DNA from: Luteibacter yeojuensis
GTDB lineage: Bacteria; Pseudomonadota; Gammaproteobacteria; Xanthomonadales; Rhodanobacteraceae
Assembly (NCBI RefSeq): GCF_000964085.1
Contig: NZ_JZRB01000030.1
Location: 79,622-143,621 of the forward strand
Reading direction: 5' to 3'
DNA: 64,000 bases
The position numbers were made by a program, and so were the translations under genes. The notes beneath the pieces are model-generated. The model saw only the letters and a list, made by a program, of their open reading frames with translations, made no database searches and was not told the origin of the DNA. This document shows, in pieces, positions 33,745 to 41,647 of the stretch (its first letter is position 1; each line of letters begins with the position of its first letter).

Positions 33745-34602
33745 TTACAGGTCGAGCCGTAGGCTCAGGTCGATCGCCTGGACATGCTTGGTCAGCGCGC
33801 CGCTGGAGATGAAATCCACGCCCGTGCTGGCGATGGCGGCGAGGGTGCCGATCTCGACGTTGCCCGATACCTCCAGCGGAATGCGCCCGGCGGTGTAGGC
33901 CACGGCCTGCTCGAGCATGGCCGGGGTGAAGTTATCGAGCAGCGCGCGGTCGGCGCCGGCATCGATGGCCTGGGCCAGCTCCGCAAGGGTCTCCACTTCT
34001 ACGATAAGTGGCAGGGAAGGGTGGATGCGGCGCGCATCGCGCACGGCGTTGGGGATGCCGCCCGCCGCGATGATGTGGTTTTCCTTCAGCATCATGGCGT
34101 CGAACAGGCCGATGCGGTGGTTGGTGCCCCCGCCGCAGCGCACGGCGTATTTCTGCGCGCGGCGCAGGCCGGGCAGGGTCTTGCGCGTATCGAGGATGCG
34201 CGTACGCGTGCCGGCCAGCGCGTCGGCGTAGCGCGAGGTGACCGTGGCGGTGGCCATCAGCAGCTGCAGGAAATTCAGTGCCGAGCGCTCGGCCGTGACC
34301 AGCGCGCGGGCCTTGCCGGCCAGGCGGCAAAGGACCGAGCCCGCGGGCACGCGGTCGCCATCGTTCGCCAGCCACTCGATGCGCACGCCCGGGTCGAGCT
34401 TGCGGAAGCAGGCTTCGAACCACGCGCTGCCGCACAGCACGGCGTCCTCGCGGCAGGTGAGCACCGCCGTGGCGGTGGCGTTGGGATCGAGGAGGTCGGC
34501 GGTGGCGTCGCCGGGGCCGACATCTTCGGCGAAGGCGCGGTCGACGTCGGCGAGGATCTCACTGGCCGGCGGCAAGGCACCGGCGAGGGGGGTGTCGTTC
34601 AT
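33745..34602 (-). CDS. nadC: Nicotinate-nucleotide pyrophosphorylase (quinolinate phosphoribosyltransferase)
   Basis: 285 aa. Key segments: DATADLL, the RSALNFLQ helix, DTRKTLPGLRRAQKYAVRCGGGTNHRIGLFDAMMLKENHI and the TIM-barrel end (GADRALLDNF, LEVSGNVEIGTL, TGVDFISSGALTKHV). It makes nicotinate mononucleotide from quinolinate and PRPP in de novo NAD synthesis. It lies 5 bp downstream of the DUF1631 gene, with which it is probably co-transcribed. Confidence 0.96.
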   Translation of the reverse strand: MNDTPLAGALPPASEILADVDRAFAEDVGPGDATADLLDPNATATAVLTCREDAVLCGSAWFEACFRKLDPGVRIEWLANDGDRVPAGSVLCRLAGKARALVTAERSALNFLQLLMATATVTSRYADALAGTRTRILDTRKTLPGLRRAQKYAVRCGGGTNHRIGLFDAMMLKENHIIAAGGIPNAVRDARRIHPSLPLIVEVETLAELAQAIDAGADRALLDNFTPAMLEQAVAYTAGRIPLEVSGNVEIGTLAAIASTGVDFISSGALTKHVQAIDLSLRLDL

Positions 34603-34607
34603 CGGGC

Positions 34608-36890
34608 TCAGGGGTTTTCCGGCGTACGCAGGCGCTCGACGATGGCATCCATGGCGCGGTCGAAAAGCAACGTGGAATCGAGCACGCGGGCGGCCCCCTG
34701 CGCGAACGCCTGGGCCAGCCCGGCGAGGCTATGGTCGGCGACCTTGAGGCCACGACGGTTCACGAACAGGAAGCGGCCGCTGATGGGGCTCACCCACGAC
34801 AGCTTGGCGCGGTCGGTGGTGCCGTCCTCGGCGGTGAACTCCAGCCACTGGCCCACCTTCAGGTCGCGGGCGAGTGACAGGTAGCGTTCGTCGAACGCAT
34901 CGTCGGTGAGGGTATCGACCTCCTCGTCGCGCTCGGGCGCGGCCATCGGTTCCTCGATGGCCTGGATGGCATCCGGCAACGGCATGGCGCTGGCGACCAG
35001 GGTGCCGCTATCGGCGTCCGGCGCCACTTCGCCCAGCTGCTGGCGGTAGAACGCATGCAACTGGCCCAGCAGCTGCTCGGTGTCGGCTTCCTGGAACGCG
35101 ACGGAGGCCAGGCCGCGGCGCAGCGAGCGCTCGATGCCCGGCAGCAGCGCGCGCAGCTCGCGCCGCCCGTTCACGTCGTGCACGGGGCGGGCGCTGGCGA
35201 TGAAGTGGTCGATGAAGCGCAGCGACTCATGGAACTCGGTGGCGTCCTCGCCCTGGCGCAGCAGGGTGAGCACCACGTAGTTCGCCCAGGCGCGGGTGAG
35301 CACGCCGTAGATGAGGGGCGGCAGGCTGGCGCCATCGATGCGGCCCACGATCTCCTGCGCGGCGCGGCGGCGCGCCTGCTCGAGTTTTTCACGGCCGCGG
35401 GTGGATTCCGCCACGCGCTGCTCGGCGAGCTCGGCGCGCTTGCGGGCCACGTCGAGGAACTCCTGCAGCTCGGCGGCGAGGCGGTCGAAGATGGCGGTGT
35501 CGTCGTCGAAATCGTGCAGCAGCCGCTCGACGATGGATTTGACCTTGTCGAACAGGCGGCCGTCGCGGTCGCCCTCGGCCGACCAGCCCTTGGCGGCGTC
35601 GGCCAGCGCGTCGAGCAGCTGGCGCGCCGGGTGCGATTTGTGCGCGAACAGGCGGCGATCGAGCAGGGCCACCTTGAGGTAAGGAATCTGCAGGCGCGCG
35701 AGCAGCACCTGCATCTCGACGGGCAGGTTGCGGTCTTCGAGGATGAACTCGAACAGCATGCCCACCAGGTCGATGGTGTCCTCGTCGATGCCGGAGACAT
35801 GCGCCGTCTGCTGGCCGCGCAGCTGGCCGATCTGCGAGAGCAGTTGCTCCTTCAGCAGGCCCACGTCGCGGGCGATCTCGGCCTGGCTGGTGAGCTGCGT
35901 GGCGCTGGCGGGCAGTACCGAGATCTGGCTTTGCAGCAGCGTGAGCGCGCCAAGCATCTCGGCGGCGCTGGGCATGGGGCCGGTCGGCACGGGCACGCCG
36001 CCGCCCGTGCCAGCGGCGCCGCCGGCCTGGCCGGCGAGCCCGCGGCGCGCGGAGAACAGCGCGTGCAGCGATTGCATGAACTCGGCGGCGGCCGCGTCGG
36101 TGACCGGCGCGGCGGGCCCGTGCGCCACCGGGGTGGCGGTGGAATCCGGGCCCGTGGGCGCGGGGGCGTCGCTGCGCCGCGAGGCGATCTCGTGGCGCAG
36201 CTGCGGCAGCACGCCCGCGGCGGCCAGCTCGTTGTTGATGTCGTCGTAGAGCTCGTCGATGCCGGCGAGCACGTAGCGGTCGAACAGCTTGTAGATGATG
36301 AGCTTGACGCGCACCTCGACCATCAGCTCGCGCAGGCCCTGGCGGAACGCATTGGCAAGCGACGCCGGCCCGACCGGATTGGTGGCGTCGTCCATCTTGT
36401 TGCCGCCGCAGATGACCGACAGCCGCTGGTTCACCGCGAAGAGCGCGCGGGCGAGGCGCTGCTCGTTCTTGCCGACCATGGACGTGACGGCGAGCGATTC
36501 TTCGAGTTCGTTCTCACCGACCAGGCTCAGCTCGATATTGGCGAGCGGGCGGGTGTGGGTTTCGGTGTCCGGCGCGCGCAGGCGGCCCGCGGAAAAATCG
36601 GCCAGGTCGCGGGCGACCTGGCCGAGGAAGGTGCGCTCGACGATGGCGCGCTTTTTTCGGACTTCGCGCATGCCGTCGAAGAACTGCGTCTGCGCCGCAT
36701 TGTTCTCGGCCTTTTCGGCGAGATCGAACAGGGCGTCGTCGATGTTCTCGAACATGTTGCTGGCCAGCGCATGCAGGCGCTTGGTGGCCAGCCCACGGAC
36801 CGTGGCCAGGAGCGCGCCCACGCGTTCACTGCGCGGATCGAGGCGCTGGCTGAGATCCACCACATTGGACGGTTCGGTCGCGTTACTCAT
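34608..36890 (-). CDS. DUF1631 family protein
   Basis: 760 aa, largely helical and acidic. The DUF1631 pattern is clear: ERVGALLATVRGLATKRLHALASNMFENIDDALFDLAEKAENNAAQTQFFDGMREVRKKR, FRQGLRELMVEVRVKLIIYKLFDRYVLAGIDELYDDINNELAAAGVLPQLR. A PilZ-like beta segment may lie near the C-terminus (VGQWLEFTAEDGTTDRAKLSWVSPISGRFLFVNRRGLKVADHSL). A Pro/Ala/Gly-rich linker (residues ~235-300) splits the protein. Members are often misannotated as thymidine phosphorylase. The true function is unknown, but association with surface motility and c-di-GMP regulation has been proposed for relatives with this C-terminal region. Confidence 0.82.
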   Translation of the reverse strand: MSNATEPSNVVDLSQRLDPRSERVGALLATVRGLATKRLHALASNMFENIDDALFDLAEKAENNAAQTQFFDGMREVRKKRAIVERTFLGQVARDLADFSAGRLRAPDTETHTRPLANIELSLVGENELEESLAVTSMVGKNEQRLARALFAVNQRLSVICGGNKMDDATNPVGPASLANAFRQGLRELMVEVRVKLIIYKLFDRYVLAGIDELYDDINNELAAAGVLPQLRHEIASRRSDAPAPTGPDSTATPVAHGPAAPVTDAAAAEFMQSLHALFSARRGLAGQAGGAAGTGGGVPVPTGPMPSAAEMLGALTLLQSQISVLPASATQLTSQAEIARDVGLLKEQLLSQIGQLRGQQTAHVSGIDEDTIDLVGMLFEFILEDRNLPVEMQVLLARLQIPYLKVALLDRRLFAHKSHPARQLLDALADAAKGWSAEGDRDGRLFDKVKSIVERLLHDFDDDTAIFDRLAAELQEFLDVARKRAELAEQRVAESTRGREKLEQARRRAAQEIVGRIDGASLPPLIYGVLTRAWANYVVLTLLRQGEDATEFHESLRFIDHFIASARPVHDVNGRRELRALLPGIERSLRRGLASVAFQEADTEQLLGQLHAFYRQQLGEVAPDADSGTLVASAMPLPDAIQAIEEPMAAPERDEEVDTLTDDAFDERYLSLARDLKVGQWLEFTAEDGTTDRAKLSWVSPISGRFLFVNRRGLKVADHSLAGLAQAFAQGAARVLDSTLLFDRAMDAIVERLRTPENP

Positions 36891-36968
36891 CGCGCATCCT
36901 GGAAAAACTGAGGCCCCCGCCTGATGATGCCATTGTGCGGGAACCGGATACCCAAAGTGTGACCTTCG

Positions 36969-37259
36969 TCACGGATTGTGCGCGCGACCTGCTTCTGGCG
37001 TAAACCCCGCCATTTGCGTGGTACCGATGCCGGATTCGGGCAGCATCACGGGGATGCCGTCGTCCACCCGGTAGATGACCTGGCCATCGGTGGTGATGAG
37101 CCCCTCGGCGAGGGCGTCGGTGACCTTCTCGCCGGCGACCGTGTCGATGGCACCGGCCTTGATGGCGGTGTTGACCTGGTCGCGTTCGGTGGCGGTGAGG
37201 GGGCGCAGCGGGCGCTTGCTGACAGGGCAGCAGAGGATATCGATGAGGCGCTTGTCCAT
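36969..37259 (-). CDS. Trm112-like (UPF0434) small protein
   Basis: 96 aa. Starts MDKRLIDILCCPVSKRPLRPLT and contains GLITTDGQVIYRVDDGIPVMLPE, the Trm112/YcaR pattern. Eukaryotic Trm112 activates methyltransferases; bacterial members are small zinc-ribbon-like proteins of uncertain role. Only one Cys pair is present. It is divergent from purE with ~70 bp between, and it ends with a 15-residue extension (MAGFTPEAGRAHNP) beyond the usual ~60-residue core. Confidence 0.85.
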   Translation of the reverse strand: MDKRLIDILCCPVSKRPLRPLTATERDQVNTAIKAGAIDTVAGEKVTDALAEGLITTDGQVIYRVDDGIPVMLPESGIGTTQMAGFTPEAGRAHNP

Positions 37260-37331
37260 GGATGCGGCCCGGTGGGGCCAACCTTATTAAACCGAATGTC
37301 CGTACAATAACGACTTTTGGGTGCTCCGGCC

Positions 37332-37847
37332 ATGACTTCCAACAAGGGTAGCGACGCCTCCCAGCCACGCGTGGGCGTGGTCATGGGCTCGCGTTCGGAC
37401 TGGGAAACGATGGAGCACGCCTCCACCACGCTGGCGCGCCTTGGCATCGTCCACGAGGTGCGCGTGGTGTCGGCCCACCGTACGCCCGACCTGCTCATGG
37501 ATTACGCCGATGGCGCGCGTGGCCGGGGCATCCAGGTCATCATCGCCGGCGCCGGCGGCGCGGCCCACCTGCCGGGCATGCTCGCCGCCAAGACCCCGCT
37601 GCCGGTGTTTGGCGTGCCGGTGCAGTCCAAGGCCCTGAACGGCATGGATTCCCTGCTTTCCATAGCGCAGATGCCGGCCGGCATCCCCGTGGGCACCCTG
37701 GCCATCGGCCGCGCGGGCGCCACCAACGCCGCCCTGCTGGCCGCATCGGTGCTCGCCCTGCACGACCCGGCCGTGGCCACGGCGCTCGACGCCTTCCGCA
37801 GCGAGCAGACCCGCACTGTCCTCGACAACGCGGACCCCCGCGCGTGA
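37332..37847 (+). CDS. purE: N5-carboxyaminoimidazole ribonucleotide mutase
   Basis: 171 aa from the ATG at 37332. Conserved class I PurE motifs: [56 protein letters not shown] and [10 protein letters not shown]. It converts N5-CAIR to CAIR in purine synthesis. Its last bases overlap the GTG start of purK by 4 bp. A TACAAT -10-like hexamer at 37303-37308 is present but has no clear -35. No PUR-box-like dyad is obvious. Confidence 0.96.
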   Translation: MTSNKGSDASQPRVGVVMGSRSDWETMEHASTTLARLGIVHEVRVVSAHRTPDLLMDYADGARGRGIQVIIAGAGGAAHLPGMLAAKTPLPVFGVPVQSKALNGMDSLLSIAQMPAGIPVGTLAIGRAGATNAALLAASVLALHDPAVATALDAFRSEQTRTVLDNADPRA

Positions 37848-38998
37848 GCCGCAGGCTCCCCACGGTCGGCATCCTGGGTGGCGGGCAGCTGGCGCGCATG
37901 CTTGCCCTCGCGGCATCGCCGCTGGGCATCCGCACGCTGGTGGTCGATGGCGCGGCCGATGCCTGCGCCGGCCAGGTCACCGAGCTGGTGGTGGCCGACT
38001 GGTTCGACGATGCCGCGCTGGATGCCTTCGCCGCGCGCGTCGACGTGGTGACCTTCGATTTCGAGAACGTGCCCGCCGCCGTGGCCGAGCGCCTGGCCGG
38101 CAAGGTCAGCGTGTTTCCCAACCCGCGCGCGTTGTCGGTGGCGCAGGATCGCCTCAGCGAGAAGACGCTGTTCCGCGAGTGCGGGCTCGGTACGCCCGAG
38201 TTCGCGCCGGTCGATACCCGCGACGACCTCGTCCGCGCCGTGGAGCGCATCGGCGCCCCCGCCGTGCTCAAGACCCGCCGCCTCGGGTACGACGGCAAGG
38301 GCCAGTTCCGCCTGAAAACGCCCGCCGATATCGACGCCGCCTGGGCGGCGCTCGGCGATGCGGCAGGGCAGGTGGGCCTCATCCTCGAGGCCTTCGTGCC
38401 GTTCGAGCGCGAGGTCTCCGTGGTGGCCGTGCGCGGGCGCGATGGCGCGTTCCGCAGCTGGCCGCTCACCCGCAACTGGCACGTCGACGGCGTGCTCTCG
38501 CTGAGCCTGGCCCCCGCGCCGGGCTCCACCGACGAGCTCGAGCGGGCCGCCAACGCGCACGCCCGCACGGTGGCCGAGGCGCTCGACTACGTGGGCGTGT
38601 TCGCCCTCGAACTGTTCGTGTGCAACGGCAAGCTGCTTGGCAACGAGATGGCGCCGCGCGTCCATAACTCGGGCCACTGGACCATCGAAGGCGCCCACAC
38701 CAGCCAGTTCGAGAACCACGTGCGTGCCGTGCTCGGCCTGCCGCTGGGCGGTACCGGCGTGCGCGGCCCCAGCGCCATGCTCAATTTCATCGGCGAGATG
38801 CCGGCCATGGCGCCGGTGCTCGAGGTGGCCGACGGCCACTGGCACGACTACGGCAAGGAGGCCCGCCCGGGCCGCAAGGTGGGGCACGCCACGGTGTGCG
38901 CGCCCGATGCCGGTAGCCTGCGCGAGAAGCTGGCCGTGGTCGGCGAAGGCCTGGGGCGCATGGCCCAGGTGGACCCCGGCATCGACGCCCTGTTGTAG
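37844..38998 (+). CDS. purK: N5-carboxyaminoimidazole ribonucleotide synthase
   Basis: 384 aa, GTG start coupled to purE (GTGA). ATP-grasp enzyme with [62 protein letters not shown] and the C-terminal [29 protein letters not shown]. It carboxylates AIR using ATP and bicarbonate. The stop codon TAG belongs to the first TGTAGGAG of a palindromic repeat. Confidence 0.96.
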   Translation: MSRRLPTVGILGGGQLARMLALAASPLGIRTLVVDGAADACAGQVTELVVADWFDDAALDAFAARVDVVTFDFENVPAAVAERLAGKVSVFPNPRALSVAQDRLSEKTLFRECGLGTPEFAPVDTRDDLVRAVERIGAPAVLKTRRLGYDGKGQFRLKTPADIDAAWAALGDAAGQVGLILEAFVPFEREVSVVAVRGRDGAFRSWPLTRNWHVDGVLSLSLAPAPGSTDELERAANAHARTVAEALDYVGVFALELFVCNGKLLGNEMAPRVHNSGHWTIEGAHTSQFENHVRAVLGLPLGGTGVRGPSAMLNFIGEMPAMAPVLEVADGHWHDYGKEARPGRKVGHATVCAPDAGSLREKLAVVGEGLGRMAQVDPGIDALL

Positions 38999-39062
38999 GA
39001 GCGCACCCTGTGCGCGACAGCTCTTCGCGAAGAGCTGTCGCCCACGGGGGTGGGCTCCTACA
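38994..39062. repeat. REP-type palindromic repeat pair (F) with inner 28-bp palindrome
   Basis: TGTAGGAGCGCACCCTGTGC and its inverse ending GGGCTCCTACA. The centre (39013-39040) is a perfect 28-bp palindrome, CGACAGCTCTTCGCGAAGAG and flanks, so the two arms are linked by a continuous stem. The TAG at 38996-38998 is the purK stop. It lies between convergent purK and sodB and could act as a bidirectional barrier. Confidence 0.88.
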
Positions 39063-39071
39063 GGGGCGCGC

Positions 39072-39653
39072 TTACGCCAGGTTCTTGGCCGCGAAGTCCC
39101 AGTTCACGATGGCCCAGAAGTTCTCGAGGTACTTCGGGCGGGCGTTGCGGTAGTCGATGTAGTAGGCGTGTTCCCACACATCGGCGGTGAACAGCGGCTT
39201 GTCGCTGCCCGTGATGGGCGTGGCGGCGTTCGACGTGTTGACGATGGCCAGCGAGCCATCGGGGCGCTGCACCAGCCAGGTCCAGCCCGAACCGAAGTTG
39301 CCGGCGGCCTGCTTGCTGAACTCTTCCTTGAACTTGTCGACCGAGCCGAACGCCTTGGTGATGGCGTCGGCGAGCTTCGCCGGCGGCTCGGCCTGTTGCG
39401 ATGCGGGGCGCATCGAGTGCCAGTAGAACGTATGGTTCCAGATCTGGGCGGCGTTGTTGAAGATGCCACCCGAGGACGACTTGACGATGTCTTCGAGGCT
39501 CTTGCCCTCGAATTCAGTGCCCTTCACCAGGTTATTGAGGTTGGTGACATACGCCTGGTGGTGCTTGCCGTAATGGAACTCGAGGGTCTCGGCCGAGATG
39601 TGCGGCTCCAGGGCATTCTTCTCATAGGGAAGCGGGGGAAGTTCGAACGCCAT
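39072..39653 (-). CDS. sodB: Superoxide dismutase [Fe]
   Basis: 193 aa. Metal ligands His27 (FHYGKHH), His74 (IWNHTFYW), Asp158 and His162 ([13 protein letters not shown]). The second-shell Gln70 just before the second His (NNAAQIWNH) is the Fe-type signature. It dismutates superoxide in the cytoplasm. An upstream divergent grxD gene begins 83 bp away. Confidence 0.96.
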   Translation of the reverse strand: MAFELPPLPYEKNALEPHISAETLEFHYGKHHQAYVTNLNNLVKGTEFEGKSLEDIVKSSSGGIFNNAAQIWNHTFYWHSMRPASQQAEPPAKLADAITKAFGSVDKFKEEFSKQAAGNFGSGWTWLVQRPDGSLAIVNTSNAATPITGSDKPLFTADVWEHAYYIDYRNARPKYLENFWAIVNWDFAAKNLA

Positions 39654-39736
39654 TGTCTTCGGCTCCTTAGCGGTGGCTGGGGGGAAAGAACGCTACAATA
39701 CGCAGCATTCAGCATTCTAATGATGAAACCCGACCT

Positions 39737-40060
39737 ATGGACGTCGTAGACGAGATCAAGGCCATCGTGGCGGCACATCCGATCGTGCTTTTCATGAAAG
39801 GCACGCCCGAGTACCCCACCTGCGGCTTCTCCGACCGCGCCGTGAAGGCGCTCGAGGCCGCGGGCGCGACGTTCCATGCGGTGAACGTGCTGGCCGATGC
39901 GCGCATCCGCGCCGGCCTGCCGCATTACTCCAACTGGCCCACGTTTCCGCAGCTGTTCCTGCTAGGGGAGTTCATTGGCGGTTGCGACATCGTGGAAGAC
40001 CTGCATGCGGCGGGTGAACTGAAGCGCATGGCGGCCGACGTGGCCGGGGCCGAGTCGTGA
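39737..40060 (+). CDS. grxD: Monothiol glutaredoxin Grx4/GrxD
   Basis: 107 aa. Active-site CGFS with Cys29 (KGTPEYPTCGFSDRAV), WPTFPQLF and GGCDIVEDL, the class II glutaredoxin layout. These proteins carry a glutathione-ligated 2Fe-2S cluster and serve iron-sulfur trafficking. A TACAAT -10-like hexamer occurs at 39694-39699. It overlaps the following oxidoreductase by 4 bp and is divergent from sodB, another iron-linked gene. Confidence 0.96.
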   Translation: MDVVDEIKAIVAAHPIVLFMKGTPEYPTCGFSDRAVKALEAAGATFHAVNVLADARIRAGLPHYSNWPTFPQLFLLGEFIGGCDIVEDLHAAGELKRMAADVAGAES

Positions 40061-40824
40061 GCAGGCTGCCCTCCGCGCGCCTGCCCGGCGGCTGGGCGCC
40101 CGCCCCGGGCGCTCTCGCGGGGCGCGTCTACGTCGTCACCGGCGCCACGGGCGGCCTGGGTGGCGAAACCGCCCGCGCCATCGTCCGCGCCGGCGGCACC
40201 GTGGTCATCACCGGCCGCAAGGTGCGCCCGCTCGAGAAGCTCTACGACGAGCTGGTGGCCCTGGGCGGTCCCGAGCCGGTCATCCACCCGCTCGATCTTG
40301 AAAGCGCCACGCCCAACGATTACCTGGCCCTGGCCGAGGGCCTGGAAAAAGAATTCGGCCGGCTGGATGGCGTCATCCACGCCGCCGCGCATTTCAACGA
40401 GCTCACCCCCATGGCCATGCACAAGCCGGATGACTGGCTGCGCGCCATGCAGGTGAACGTCTCGGCACCGTTCGCGCTTACCCAGGCCTGCATGCCGTTG
40501 CTCACCCAGGCCGAGGACAGCGCCGTGGTGTTCGTCTTCGACGACCCGGAACTGGTCTCACGTGCCCACTGGGGTGGCTATGGCGTCTCCAAGGCGGCCG
40601 TGGAGCGCATGGCCGCCGTGCTGCACGCCGAGCACCGCGGTGGCGCCATGCGCGTGCACGCGCTGCTGCCGCCGCCCATGCGCACGGCCCTGCGCCGCGC
40701 CGCGTACTACGGCGAAAACACCCTCGAGCGGCCGCTCCCCACGGCCTCGGCCGAGGCCATCATCTACCTGCTTTCAGGCGCTGGCGCCGACGCGCGCGGC
40801 ACCGTCCTCGATATTCGACACTGA
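40057..40824 (+). CDS. SDR family oxidoreductase (YciK-like) lacking the catalytic serine
   Basis: 255 aa, GTG start coupled to grxD (GTGA). Rossmann motif TGATGGLGGE (residues 28-37), NVSAPF, and Tyr175-x3-Lys179 (GGYGVSKAAVERM). Where YciK-type enzymes have the catalytic Ser in a VFTSSS context, this protein reads VFVFDDPEL, with Asp162 and Asp163 in the serine positions. The substrate-proton-relay serine is therefore missing unless another residue substitutes. Overall fold and length match YciK, whose substrate is unknown. Confidence 0.85.
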   Translation: MSRLPSARLPGGWAPAPGALAGRVYVVTGATGGLGGETARAIVRAGGTVVITGRKVRPLEKLYDELVALGGPEPVIHPLDLESATPNDYLALAEGLEKEFGRLDGVIHAAAHFNELTPMAMHKPDDWLRAMQVNVSAPFALTQACMPLLTQAEDSAVVFVFDDPELVSRAHWGGYGVSKAAVERMAAVLHAEHRGGAMRVHALLPPPMRTALRRAAYYGENTLERPLPTASAEAIIYLLSGAGADARGTVLDIRH

Positions 40825-40847
40825 TCCAACCCAGGAGTACCTCCCCC

Positions 40848-41456
40848 ATGGAAACGCAGATGACGACGTTGTCCGCGGGCATCCTGCTGTTCCTCATCAT
40901 GGACCCCCTGGGCAACATCCCGTTGTTCCTGGCCCTGTTGAAGGACGTGCCCCCGCAGCGCCGCCGCAAGGTGATGATCCGCGAGCTGCTCATCGCGCTG
41001 GGCGTGCTGCTGGCCTTCTTGCTGGGCGGCCAGTTCATCCTGAAGCTGCTGCAGCTGCGCCAGGAGTCGGTCAGCATCGGCGGCGGCATCGTGCTGTTCC
41101 TCATCGGCATCCGCATGGTGTTCCCCCCGGTGGAGGGCGGCGTGTTCGGCAAGCCGGGCGAGGGCGAACCCTTCATCGTGCCCATGGCCATCCCCGGCGT
41201 GGCCGGCCCCTCGGCCATGGCCGCGCTGCTGCTGCTCACCAATTCCCAGCCCGGGCGCACGGTGGAGTGGGGCATCGCCCTGTTCCTGGCCTGGCTCACC
41301 ACCTCGGTCATCCTGCTGAGCTCCACCTTCCTGTTCAAATGGCTGGGCGAGAGCGTGCTCACCGCCATGGAGCGCCTCATGGGCATGCTCCTCATCGCCC
41401 TTTCGGTGCAGATGTTCCTGGGCGGGCTCTCGTCCTACCTGCACATTGCCGTATGA
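40848..41456 (+). CDS. marC: MarC/YhgN-family integral membrane protein
   Basis: 202 aa, six predicted membrane helices. MarC family pattern at the N-terminus (LFLIMDPLGNIPLFLALLKDVPPQRRRKVMIRELLIALGVLLAFLLGG) and GEPFIVPMAIPGVAGPSAMAALLLL in the second half. Function unknown. E. coli MarC is not an antibiotic efflux pump despite the name. AGGAG precedes the ATG by 12 bp, slightly long spacing. Confidence 0.88.
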   Translation: METQMTTLSAGILLFLIMDPLGNIPLFLALLKDVPPQRRRKVMIRELLIALGVLLAFLLGGQFILKLLQLRQESVSIGGGIVLFLIGIRMVFPPVEGGVFGKPGEGEPFIVPMAIPGVAGPSAMAALLLLTNSQPGRTVEWGIALFLAWLTTSVILLSSTFLFKWLGESVLTAMERLMGMLLIALSVQMFLGGLSSYLHIAV

Positions 41457-41478
41457 ACATACGTAGCGGTAGGGTAAC

Positions 41479-41487
41479 TGTCATAAT
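41479..41487 (+). promoter_or_regulatory. Extended -10 promoter candidate upstream of the acyltransferase gene
   Basis: TGTCATAAT (41479-41487) matches the extended -10 TGnTATAAT at eight of nine positions counting the free base. No good -35 lies upstream. It falls in the 191-bp gap after marC, ~160 bp before the OlsF-like gene, which otherwise holds nothing clear. Confidence 0.35.
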
Positions 41488-41647
41488 TGCCCGCGAGCAT
41501 GGGCGGGGTCGGGACTGACCCGGCGCCGGGCATGGTTTTCGGGTCCCCGGCAGGGGCCAAACAGGTGTTCAAAGGCACTATGACTACTCGCGACTCCGCA
41601 CCACGCCTGGCCGGTACGCACCGTCTGACGTCTATGGGAGCCTCATC

